Source of the DNA: Acidimicrobiaceae bacterium
Lineage (GTDB): Bacteria > Actinomycetota > Acidimicrobiia > Acidimicrobiales > Palsa-688
Direction: 5' to 3'
Assembly: GCA_027334785.1 (NCBI GenBank)
Contig: DAHWQF010000016.1
Coordinates: forward strand, 1 to 16,037
DNA length: 16,037 nt
The notes beneath the pieces were generated by a model, which made no database searches, had not been told where the DNA came from, and saw only the letters and a list, made by a program, of their open reading frames with translations. Position numbers and translations under genes: made by a program. This document shows, one piece after another, positions 5,904 to 12,666 of this stretch. Within the stretch, counting starts at the first letter, position 1. Each line of letters begins with the position of its first letter.

Positions 5904-5925
5904 AACCTCAACTGTAGTTGAGGTT
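5904..5925. promoter_or_regulatory. Perfect palindrome with SoxR/MerR-like half-sites over the regulator's RBS
   Basis: Arms AACCTCAACT and AGTTGAGGTT are exact reverse complements separated by two bases. The core half-sites CCTCAA and TTGAGG with six bases between match the geometry known for SoxR boxes. The right arm, read on the - strand, contains the GAGG that serves as ribosome binding site, and the palindrome ends three bases before the ATG. It can therefore act as a DNA operator for the MerR half of the regulator, as an RNA hairpin masking the RBS, or both. I see no well-spaced -35/-10 pair bracketing it, as classical MerR promoters have. Confidence 0.75.
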
Positions 5926-6150
5926 GTCCTCACGGTGGTACGGCCCTCGAGTGCACCGAACAGCACGAAAAATACCAAAAGGAGCCGGAGCCCTCGCCGT
6001 CCGGCAACCGCCCTGGGGGCCATCCAGGGGTGCGGTGAAGGGAGAGCCACAAAACTGGTGGACGTGCCCTGTATTGGGGCGCTCGGGTCCCCCGGCCGCC
6101 GGCTGTTAGCCTCGCACGTACCTGCTGGCAACCACGGAGGTCGCGCTCTC

Positions 6151-7551
6151 ATGGCACTGCACGCTGCTTCGTCGACCGGTCATCAGCGCCGGCCACGCCA
6201 CCCCTTGCACGGCCTGGCCAACCCGGTGCTCGGCGAAGACCTGGTCGTCCCGACCGAGCGCTTGGCCGACCAGCCCCTCCCGGCCGAAACTGCCTACCGG
6301 CTCGTTCACGACGAACTGCTCCTCGACGGCAATGCCCAGCTCAACCTCGCCACGTTCGTCACCACGTGGATGGAGCCCGAGGCCAACCGGTTGATGGGCG
6401 AGTGTGCCGAGAAGAACATGATCGACAAGGACGAGTACCCCCAGACGGCAGAACTCGAGCGCCGCTGCGTCAGCATGCTTGCCCACCTCTGGAACGCCCC
6501 GGTGCCAGAGCACGCCGTCGGCTGCTCGACGACAGGCTCCTCCGAGGCCTGCATGCTCGCCGGCATGGCCCTGAAGCGCCGCTGGGTACGCCGGCGCCAG
6601 GGCGCTGGCCAGCCCGTCGATCGCCCGAACCTGGTGATGGGCGCGAACGTCCAGGTGTGCTGGGAGAAATTCTGCAACTACTGGGAGGTCGAGCCGAGGA
6701 CAGTCCCAATGGAAGGAGACAGGTACCACCTGAGCGCCGAGGAGGCGGTGGCCCGCTGCGACGAGCGCACGATCGGGGTGGTGGCGGTGCTCGGGTCGAC
6801 CTTCGACGGTAGCTATGAGCCGGTGGCCGAGATCGCGGGTGCCCTCGACGCCTTGCAGGAGACGAAGGGCCTCGATGTCCCGGTGCACGTCGACGGGGCG
6901 TCGGGCGGCCTGGTCGCTCCCTTCTTGGACCCAGGGGTGGTGTGGGACTTTCGCCTGCCGAGAGTGGCGTCGGTCAACACCTCCGGGCACAAATATGGGC
7001 TCGTTTACCCCGGCGTCGGTTGGGTCCTCTGGCGCGACGAGGACGCGCTGCCGTCCGAGCTCATTTTCAACGTCAATTACCTCGGCGGCAACATGCCCAC
7101 CTTTGCCCTCAATTTCTCCCGCCCCGGCGCTCAGGTGGTGGGCCAGTACTACGTGTTTTTGCGGCTCGGCTTTCAGGGTTTCAAGGCCGTCCAACAAGCG
7201 TCCCGAGACGTCGCCACGTGGCTCGCCGGGCAGATCGAGCGGCTCGGGCCTTTCGAGCTACTGACGAGGGGCGACCAGCTGCCTGTCTTTGCCTTCACCA
7301 CCCGCCCCAGCACCACCGCCTTCAGTGTCTTCGACGTCTCACGCCGGATGCGGGAGAGGGGCTGGTTGGTGCCGGCGTACACCTTCCCGGCCAACCGCTC
7401 CGACCTGAGCGTGCTCAGGGTCGTTGTGCGCAATGGATTTTCGCGCGACCTGGCCGGGCTCTTCGTCGAGGACCTGGGCCGCCTCGTCCCCCAGCTCTCG
7501 CGCCAAAGCGGGCCCTTGGAGACCGACGGCGGCACCGGCTTCCACCACTGA
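6151..7551 (+). CDS. gadB: Glutamate decarboxylase (PLP-dependent)
   Basis: The gene encodes 466 residues, the same length as E. coli GadB. It converts glutamate to GABA with uptake of a proton, in the cytosol. The PLP lysine is K281 in NTSGHKYGLVYPG, and HVDGASGG holds the aspartate (D248) that pairs with the PLP pyridine nitrogen. LNLATFVTTWMEPEA and CSTTGSSEACMLAG are typical GAD segments. The C-terminus ends in two histidines (465-466), the area where E. coli GadB uses His465 to close the active site at neutral pH. ATG 6151 with GGAGG about ten bases upstream is chosen. The open frame continues upstream to 5890 without any family resemblance. No glutamate/GABA antiporter gene is in the window. 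The gene is divergent from the MerR-AraC regulator, with 249 bases between them. Confidence 0.95.
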   Translation: MALHAASSTGHQRRPRHPLHGLANPVLGEDLVVPTERLADQPLPAETAYRLVHDELLLDGNAQLNLATFVTTWMEPEANRLMGECAEKNMIDKDEYPQTAELERRCVSMLAHLWNAPVPEHAVGCSTTGSSEACMLAGMALKRRWVRRRQGAGQPVDRPNLVMGANVQVCWEKFCNYWEVEPRTVPMEGDRYHLSAEEAVARCDERTIGVVAVLGSTFDGSYEPVAEIAGALDALQETKGLDVPVHVDGASGGLVAPFLDPGVVWDFRLPRVASVNTSGHKYGLVYPGVGWVLWRDEDALPSELIFNVNYLGGNMPTFALNFSRPGAQVVGQYYVFLRLGFQGFKAVQQASRDVATWLAGQIERLGPFELLTRGDQLPVFAFTTRPSTTAFSVFDVSRRMRERGWLVPAYTFPANRSDLSVLRVVVRNGFSRDLAGLFVEDLGRLVPQLSRQSGPLETDGGTGFHH

Positions 7552-7663
7552 CTGACGCGCCAGGCGGCCGCTTGTACAGAGGCCCACCCGGGCGCTCCCC
7601 TGGCTGCGGAGACTGCCCCGCTCAGCCCCCGTAGTGGCGGGCCCTGAAGGAAACGGGGCTGGC

Positions 7664-7695
7664 AGCCGCGCCGGGCGCAGCTGCGCGCCGCGGCT
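7664..7695. terminator. GC-rich hairpin between convergent genes
   Basis: AGCCGCG (7664-7670) pairs with CGCGGCT (7689-7695), and inside it GCGCAGCTGCGC (7675-7686) is a perfect 12-bp palindrome. The structure lies between the ends of glutamate decarboxylase (+) and the TetR gene (-). There is no T-run on either side, so it could be a structure-assisted, Rho-dependent or bidirectional stop. The function is inferred from position. Confidence 0.4.
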
Positions 7696-7711
7696 ACGGA
7701 TAACGCTCGGC

Positions 7712-8437
7712 TCAGCTCTTGCGCCGGCCCGACTTCCTCGCCAACAAGGAGAGCTCGCCGGCCAGTTCCGCCGGCCCGAGGCCACTCAGTCCCCCTTCCA
7801 GCGCACAGCCGCCCGCGCACATCAACAACATGGCTTCGACCATGGCGTCGGTGTCGCCCCAGGGCAACCAGGGTTTACAAATGAGCAGGGAAGCGAGGCC
7901 GTGGGCGGAGGCAAAGAGGCGCATGGCCACCGGGAGGGGGCCGTCCGGGGAAACCGGGAAGACCCCCGCCTCCATACAGGCCTCCACCGAGGCGAGCAAC
8001 TGGGTGAAGCAGTCGTTGGTGAGCACGCCGTCGGTGTTCTTCGGGGCGCACCCGCTCATGAACACGATCCGGTACTCCTCGGCATTGGCCAGCGCGAAAT
8101 CGATGTAGGCTCGGCCTTGGGCGAAGAGCCGCTCGAGCGGCCCCGCCGCGCTGTCGGCCGCCCCGGCGAGCGCCCGTGCCAAAGCCCCGAACACGTCGGA
8201 GCAGACGGCGTCCATCAGGTCGTCCTTGTCCTTGAAGTGACGGTAGATGGAGGGCGTGGTCACCCCGACCCTCTCTGCCACGGAACGCACAGAGACCGCG
8301 TCTTCGCTGCCCGTTTCCGCAAGGAGCTGACGCGCCGCCTCAAGGATCGCTCCCCGGAGGGCAGGCCCCTCGCCGCGGGGAGACCTACGCCGACGGGGCC
8401 TCGTACTGGGTAGGGTCGTATTGGGGGTTGTCGACAA
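7712..8437 (-). CDS. TetR-family regulator
   Basis: About 241 residues. After a basic N-terminus (RPRRRRSPRGEG) the TetR DNA-binding domain reads ALRGAILEAARQLLAETG, VSVRSVAERVGVTTPSIYRHF, then KDKDDLMDAV. The ligand-binding half includes GRAYIDFALANAEEYRIVFM, which resembles the WHG-type C-terminal domain. No ATG or GTG is available close to the domain. The best start is TTG at 8435-8437, preceded by GGAGAAA and AGGAG, which overlaps the end of the upstream transporter gene by 53 bases. The overlap puts it in one operon with the MMPL transporter, which it probably represses, together with itself, at the promoter near 10790. Family assignment is strong; the exact start is not. Confidence 0.82.
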   Translation of the reverse strand: MSTTPNTTLPSTRPRRRRSPRGEGPALRGAILEAARQLLAETGSEDAVSVRSVAERVGVTTPSIYRHFKDKDDLMDAVCSDVFGALARALAGAADSAAGPLERLFAQGRAYIDFALANAEEYRIVFMSGCAPKNTDGVLTNDCFTQLLASVEACMEAGVFPVSPDGPLPVAMRLFASAHGLASLLICKPWLPWGDTDAMVEAMLLMCAGGCALEGGLSGLGPAELAGELSLLARKSGRRKS

Positions 8438-10739
8438 ATCTCCTGGCTTTCTCCGGCCGCGAGGGCGCCAACCACGGGGGGGCCCACCAGTTGGCGCGGC
8501 CTGCAACCCGCATGAACGCAGGCACGAGCACCCCGCGAACAAGCGTCGCGTCCATCAGGACCGCGAGCGCCATGCCCACGCCGAACAACTTGATGAAGCT
8601 CACCTGCGACGTTGCCACTGCAATGAAAACTATAGACACAAGGGCGGCGGCTGCCGTGACTATCGGGCCCGTGCGCTGGAGGCCCGCGGCAACGGCTTCA
8701 GCGTTGGCCGCCGGCGTGCGTTCCGAAGCGTCCCACGCCTCTTTTATCCGCGAGAGCAGGAAGACCTCGTAGTCCATCGAGAGCCCGAAAGCTATGCAAA
8801 ACATGAGCACCGGCATCGAGGCCACGAGGTACCCAGTGGCGCCCACCCCACCGAACAACCAGGCGAGGTGCCCCTCCTGGAACACCCACACCATCGCGCC
8901 GAGGGTGGCTGACAGCGAGAGCGTGCTCAAAAGTAAGGCCTTCACTGGGAGAAGGGCGCTCCGGGTAAAGGCGTAGAGCACGACGACGCTGGCCAGGCCG
9001 ATCAGCCCGAGCGCGAGGGGAAGCAGCCCCCCGAGCGCGTTCAAGGAGTCGACGTTGCGGGCGGCGAGGCCAGTTACAAGCGCCGGCGCCGGCGCCCGCA
9101 CGGCCCGCACCTGGTGAACGAGGCGCTCGCCTGCCCCTGAGTAGGCGTTCACGTTGTTGGCCAGGGTGAAATACGTCGCCCCTCGCACGGTCGGGGTGGA
9201 CAACGGCGCTGTGCGCCGGCCGGCTATGTAGATGCCCTCGGGCGAGCCCACCTGCTCCACGCCGGCCACGAGAGAGAGGCGCGAGGCGTACGCGGCCAGT
9301 TCGGGGCCGCCTACGCCGGTCGGGCCCGGCAGCACGACCGTGAGCTCATTGGCGCTGTCTTGGTGGAAGTCGGCCCGGAGCACGTCACCGACCTGGTGGG
9401 CAGTGGCACCGGCTGGGAGCACCCGGTCGTCGGGCAAACCGAAGCGGATCGAGAGGAAGGGCGAACCGAGGACGAGCAGGATAGCGAGAACGGAAAGCCC
9501 GAAGGCCCACGGACGGCGCATGACGACGTAGGCGAGCCAGCTCCAGAAACCGGCATCGCCAGGTGCGGCCCTCGGTGGCCGACCGGCGGGCCGGCCCAAG
9601 CCTGCACCCCGCCCCCAACCGACGTGGCTGGCGTCCCCGCCGGCCGCGGCGGCCTGGCCCCCAATGCGCCGGCGCTTCGCCCCCAAGGCCCGCTGCACCA
9701 GCGGGCGGACGTCCCAGGCGTTCACCCGCCGGCCGAGCACTGCGAGCAAGGCCGGCAGCACGACTGTGGCACCGGTCGCGGCCACGGCCACCACGGCGAG
9801 GCCCGCGTAAGCGAAAGAACGTAGGAAATAGAAAGGAAATACTGCCATCGCCGCCATGGAGAGCCCTACCGTAATGGACGAGTAGAGGACGGTGCGGCCC
9901 GCTGAGGAAACAGCGGAGCCGACGGCGGCGGTCGGAGACGCGCCTTTTTTCAGTTCCTCCCGGTAACGGCTCACGATGAAGAGGCTGTAGTCGATCCCGA
10001 GGCCGAGGCCGAGCGCCGTGGTCAGGTTGAGCGCGTACACCGAGACCGGGGCGACGAGGCTGAGGAGGCGCAGCACGGCGAGCGTGGACAAGATGGCGGC
10101 GCCCCCTATGGCGAGCGGGAGGAGCGCGGCCACGAGGCCCCCGAACACGAACACGAGCGCCACCAACGTAATAGGCACGGCGATGGCCTCTGCAATCGCC
10201 AGGTCGTGCGAGATCTGCTTGTTTATCTCATGGGCGGCGACGGTGAGGCCGCCAGCTCTCACGGTGACGCCGTCGCGGGTGCCGTCGAAGCGCTTGGCGA
10301 GGGCAGCTCCCCGCTTCTGGGCAAGGTTGTCGTCGCCAAGCACTTGCGCAGTCACGAGCCCGTAGCGACCATGGCTGGACACAAAGCCGGCACGCTCGGG
10401 CGCCGGCACCGTCCAGTAGGACTCGACACCGCTCACATAGGGCTGGCGGGCCAACCCGCGGGCGAGGTCGATGCCGACCGACCGAGCCGGCTCGCGGGCG
10501 GCGGCGCCGTCACCTGCGCCCCCGACCAAGAAAACCAAGTTGGGATCGCCCTGGTGGAAGCGCTGAGCGAGGATGGCGTCCGCCTTGGTCGAGGGGGAGC
10601 TCGGGTCCGTGAAACCGCCGGCGGAGAGGCGGGAGGCGGCGGAGGAGCCGTAGGCGCCTGCTGCCAGCACCAGGAGCAGGGCGAGAACCAGGACCAGGCG
10701 TGCATGCGAGGTGGCGGTACGGGCGACTTTGGCGAGCAT
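8385..10739 (-). CDS. MMPL/RND-family membrane transporter
   Basis: The 784-residue inner-membrane protein is built of two homologous halves. Each half has a transmembrane helix, a periplasmic domain and a bundle of five further helices. The proton-relay Asp-Tyr pairs are both present: GLGIDYSLFIVSRYREEL (D250, Y251) and FGLSMDYEVFLLSRIKEAWD (D656, Y657). Between the halves is a Gly/Ala/Arg-rich cytosolic linker (about 345-395). MmpL-like proteins export lipids, siderophores or drugs using the proton gradient; the substrate here is unknown. The length is shorter than mycobacterial MmpL3 and close to the actinobacterial drug-exporter type. The ATG is preceded by AGGAGG nine bases upstream. The TetR gene overlaps its 3' end, suggesting an inducible efflux operon. 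Confidence 0.93.
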   Translation of the reverse strand: MLAKVARTATSHARLVLVLALLLVLAAGAYGSSAASRLSAGGFTDPSSPSTKADAILAQRFHQGDPNLVFLVGGAGDGAAAREPARSVGIDLARGLARQPYVSGVESYWTVPAPERAGFVSSHGRYGLVTAQVLGDDNLAQKRGAALAKRFDGTRDGVTVRAGGLTVAAHEINKQISHDLAIAEAIAVPITLVALVFVFGGLVAALLPLAIGGAAILSTLAVLRLLSLVAPVSVYALNLTTALGLGLGIDYSLFIVSRYREELKKGASPTAAVGSAVSSAGRTVLYSSITVGLSMAAMAVFPFYFLRSFAYAGLAVVAVAATGATVVLPALLAVLGRRVNAWDVRPLVQRALGAKRRRIGGQAAAAGGDASHVGWGRGAGLGRPAGRPPRAAPGDAGFWSWLAYVVMRRPWAFGLSVLAILLVLGSPFLSIRFGLPDDRVLPAGATAHQVGDVLRADFHQDSANELTVVLPGPTGVGGPELAAYASRLSLVAGVEQVGSPEGIYIAGRRTAPLSTPTVRGATYFTLANNVNAYSGAGERLVHQVRAVRAPAPALVTGLAARNVDSLNALGGLLPLALGLIGLASVVVLYAFTRSALLPVKALLLSTLSLSATLGAMVWVFQEGHLAWLFGGVGATGYLVASMPVLMFCIAFGLSMDYEVFLLSRIKEAWDASERTPAANAEAVAAGLQRTGPIVTAAAALVSIVFIAVATSQVSFIKLFGVGMALAVLMDATLVRGVLVPAFMRVAGRANWWAPPWLAPSRPEKARRFVDNPQYDPTQYEAPSA

Positions 10740-10785
10740 TGCGAGCGACCTCCTCTTGGGCGCAGGTCAAGTGCGTGACATCGGT

Positions 10786-10815
10786 ACGTTAGCAGCGTCA
10801 CGTTAGCATTGTCAA
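10786..10815 (-). promoter_or_regulatory. Promoter of the MMPL-tetR operon with a 14-bp direct repeat
   Basis: On the - strand TTGACA (10815-10810) is a perfect -35 hexamer, followed after 18 bases by TAACGT (10791-10786) as -10. Read on the + strand, the same region is two adjacent 14-base copies, ACGTTAGCAGCGTC (10786-10799) and ACGTTAGCATTGTC (10800-10813), differing at two positions. The repeat fills the spacer between the hexamers, a natural place for the TetR regulator to bind and repress. Transcription would start near 10779, giving a leader of about 40 bases. Confidence 0.6.
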
Positions 10816-11134
10816 CCTTGTCTCGGGGCCTGGCCACCCACTCGCCCGGGCGGGAGGCGCCGCGTACCGCCGCAGCGGGCTCCCCGAGCGCGCCAAAAAC
10901 TGAGCGATGTGCTCCGGCAAAAACCGCATCCACCAGAACCTGGCGCGTTTTCGGGCCAAAAACCGGTGGACGTGGGCCTCATGACTTCACGTCGGTTGGT
11001 TTTTCGCACGCCCGTGGCCGGCTTGGGGCCGGGTTTTGGCTGGCGACAACCCCCTGGTGTAGTGGTCACCCAATGCGGGGGCTCTGCCTCGTACCTGACG
11101 GTTGATTCTCGCCTCTCATGCGCACCAACTCACC
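10816..11134. other. Divergent intergenic region, no gene seen
   Basis: About 320 bases separate the MMPL operon promoter from the SIMPL gene. Open frames here are short and without recognisable content. Three CAAAAAC motifs occur near 10895, 10918 and 10957. A weak candidate promoter for the rightward gene is TTGGCT (11036-11041), then 16 bases, then TGTAGT (11058-11063). Nothing else is supported. Confidence 0.5.
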
Positions 11135-11920
11135 ATGAGCACTTATTGGAAAGGCACCGCCTTGGCGCTCGTAGCCGCGCTCGGGGGAGCCGGCCTGGGC
11201 GTGTGGGCGAGCGAACCGCCACAACCGGTCTCGGCGTCCCCAGCCAACACCTCGCCCAACCCGACCTGTCGCACCGGCGAGCCGACCGTCACGGTGGACG
11301 GATACGGCACGGCTGAGGCACCACCCGACGAAATGACGATCTCGCTCGGGTCGCACACGAGCGCACCTACTGCCGAGGCCGCCTTGGCCACCAACGCCAG
11401 CAAAGCGCAGGCGATCGTGGGCGTCCTCGTAACCGCCGGCGTGCCCAAGGCCCAGATCCAGACCTCCAACCTGTCGGTAGCGCCCAACTACAACCAAAAA
11501 GGTGAGATAGCTGGCTACCAGGTAGACAACGACCTCACCGTGACCCTGCTCGGCTCGGCCGAACTGTCGAAGGCGGGGCTAGTCATCGACGCCGCCGGGC
11601 GAGCGGCCGGCAACTCTTTCCGGGTGGACGGGATCTCGTTCTCGCTCAGCAACAGCTCGGCGGTCATGGCAGCGGCCCGCCGGCAAGCCGTGCGCCAGGC
11701 GATGGCACAGGCCGCCGCCATGGCAAGCGCGGCCGGTAGGACCCTCGGCCCCTTGTGCTCGCTCCAGGACAAGAGCCAGTCGAGCACCCCGCCGCCCCAG
11801 CCCTTGACGGCGCTGCCCGCCGGCGCCCCGAGCAGCACTACGCCGGTCGAACCAGGTTCCGAGCAAGTGAGCGCCGACGTCGAGGCCGTCTTCGTGCTCC
11901 AACCGGCACCGCCTAGCTGA
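11135..11920 (+). CDS. SIMPL (DUF541) domain exported protein
   Basis: The 261-residue protein begins with a signal-like segment (MSTYWKGTALALVAALGGAG, cleavage plausible near ASEPPQPVSA). A Ser/Pro/Thr-rich stretch and then the SIMPL fold follow: VTVDGYGTAEAPPDEMTISLG, then LVTAGVPKAQIQTSNLSVAPNY, then GYQVDNDLTVTL. The helical repeat VMAAARRQAVRQAMAQAAAM precedes a proline-rich tail. Members such as BP26/OMP28 are exported proteins that form oligomers in the envelope; a molecular role is not established. ATG 11135 puts the signal peptide at the N-terminus, but it has no clear Shine-Dalgarno site. A TTG at 11102 is an alternative. The gene is divergent from the MMPL operon and ends just before the 19-bp repeat array. 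Confidence 0.87.
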   Translation: MSTYWKGTALALVAALGGAGLGVWASEPPQPVSASPANTSPNPTCRTGEPTVTVDGYGTAEAPPDEMTISLGSHTSAPTAEAALATNASKAQAIVGVLVTAGVPKAQIQTSNLSVAPNYNQKGEIAGYQVDNDLTVTLLGSAELSKAGLVIDAAGRAAGNSFRVDGISFSLSNSSAVMAAARRQAVRQAMAQAAAMASAAGRTLGPLCSLQDKSQSSTPPPQPLTALPAGAPSSTTPVEPGSEQVSADVEAVFVLQPAPPS

Positions 11921-11937
11921 GCAAGGTGCGCCGGGGC

Positions 11938-12013
11938 CCCTTCTCCGCGCCGCCGGCCCTTCTCCGCGCCGCCGGCCCTTCTCCGCGCCGCCGGCCCTTC
12001 TCCGCGCCGGCGG
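11938..12013. repeat. Four tandem copies of a 19-bp GC-rich unit between convergent genes
   Basis: The unit CCCTTCTCCGCGCCGCCGG occurs three times exactly (11938-11956, 11957-11975, 11976-11994). A fourth copy (11995-12013) ends GCCGGCGG instead of GCCGCCGG. The array fills nearly all the space between the end of the SIMPL gene and the end of the small membrane protein gene. It may work as a transcription stop or be a neutral variable-number repeat. Confidence 0.85.
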
Positions 12014-12022
12014 CACAGGAGC

Positions 12023-12187
12023 TCAGGCCACGTGGTGACGGCTGCGCCTCACCAACAGGAACGCCACCAAGGCGAGGAACAGGTAAAAGCTGACGGAAGA
12101 GAGAAGGGACCGCACAGTGCCGAACAGCCACAGGCTGGCCAGGACGAGCACTAAAGCCATCAAAACGGGCCGGACAAGCCGGATCAT
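12023..12187 (-). CDS. Small two-helix membrane protein
   Basis: The gene encodes 54 residues. The ATG at 12185-12187 is preceded by GGAGG with a five-base gap, a strong ribosome binding site that decides the start. Residues about 5-22 (VRPVLMALVLVLASLWLF) and 30-45 (SFYLFLALVAFLLV) are hydrophobic helices, with a short polar turn between them and a basic tail RRSRHHVA. No family is recognised. It lies 52 bases after the PspC gene on the same strand, so the two are likely an operon and it may be a small partner in envelope-stress signalling; this is inferred from position only. Confidence 0.7.
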   Translation of the reverse strand: MIRLVRPVLMALVLVLASLWLFGTVRSLLSSVSFYLFLALVAFLLVRRSRHHVA

Positions 12188-12239
12188 GGTGACCTCCAGG
12201 TGGTTCCGGTGAGTGGACGGGAGAGGGCGCCAGCGGGGC

Positions 12240-12491
12240 TCAAACCCACTGGTGGAAGACATCCTCGGCGATCGAGCTGGAGGAGCCTTCGGCAGGGACG
12301 AGGAGCCAACCAGCCAGGTACAGCGGGACGGCAATGCCCCCGACTAGGGCCAGGAAGACGAACGCCAGGCGGACGGCTACCGCGTCGACGTCGAGGTACT
12401 CGGCGAGACCAGCAGCGACGCCGGCGATCATCCCGTGGTCGGGGCGCCGGCGGAGTTGGTGGCGGGTTAGGGGGGCGGAGTCGGTGTTCAT
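12240..12491 (-). CDS. pspC: PspC-domain membrane protein
   Basis: The gene encodes 83 residues. The PspC domain is plain: LTRHQLRRRPDHGMIAGVAAGLAEYLDVD, then AVRLAFVFLALVGGIAVPLYLAGWLLVPAE. The hydrophobic helix is at about 42-68 of the chosen start. PspC proteins sit in the cytoplasmic membrane and sense or buffer envelope stress; in Gram-positive bacteria they often occur outside any complete psp operon. ATG 12489-12491 is chosen because GGAGGAAG lies about ten bases upstream. A GTG six codons earlier would have that site inside the gene. The small membrane protein follows. A divergent gene of unknown function begins 175 bases upstream. Confidence 0.87.
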   Translation of the reverse strand: MNTDSAPLTRHQLRRRPDHGMIAGVAAGLAEYLDVDAVAVRLAFVFLALVGGIAVPLYLAGWLLVPAEGSSSSIAEDVFHQWV

Positions 12492-12666
12492 GCCTCCAGC
12501 TTCCTCCACGGGCGGCCGCCCCGGTATCGGGGATCACCCGGGTACGTCCCCGAGCTGACCAGATTGGGCAACTACCACCCACAGCGGCAACCGGGCCGAC
12601 AAGGCCGCTCGGCCGGGGGCTCCCTGGCACCCAAAAAAGCGGAAGCGAGCCTAGGCTGGCTAAAGG

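Noticed and set aside
5890..6150. Upstream extension of the glutamate decarboxylase frame to 5890
   Set aside because: It would add 87 residues with no family resemblance, run through the palindrome and overlap the divergent regulator's start; ATG 6151 gives the standard length.
9080..9105. GC palindromes (GCCGGCGCCGGC) within the MMPL gene
   Set aside because: They are expected in an Ala/Pro/Gly-rich coding stretch with high GC and have no positional meaning.
9385..9874. Several open frames on both strands within the MMPL gene
   Set aside because: They are shadows of a strong transporter frame with intact motifs.
10893..10965. Three CAAAAAC motifs as regulatory sites
   Set aside because: Irregular spacing and short length; chance cannot be excluded.
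11938..12013. CRISPR array in the 19-bp repeats
   Set aside because: Units are directly adjacent with no spacers and no cas genes are near.
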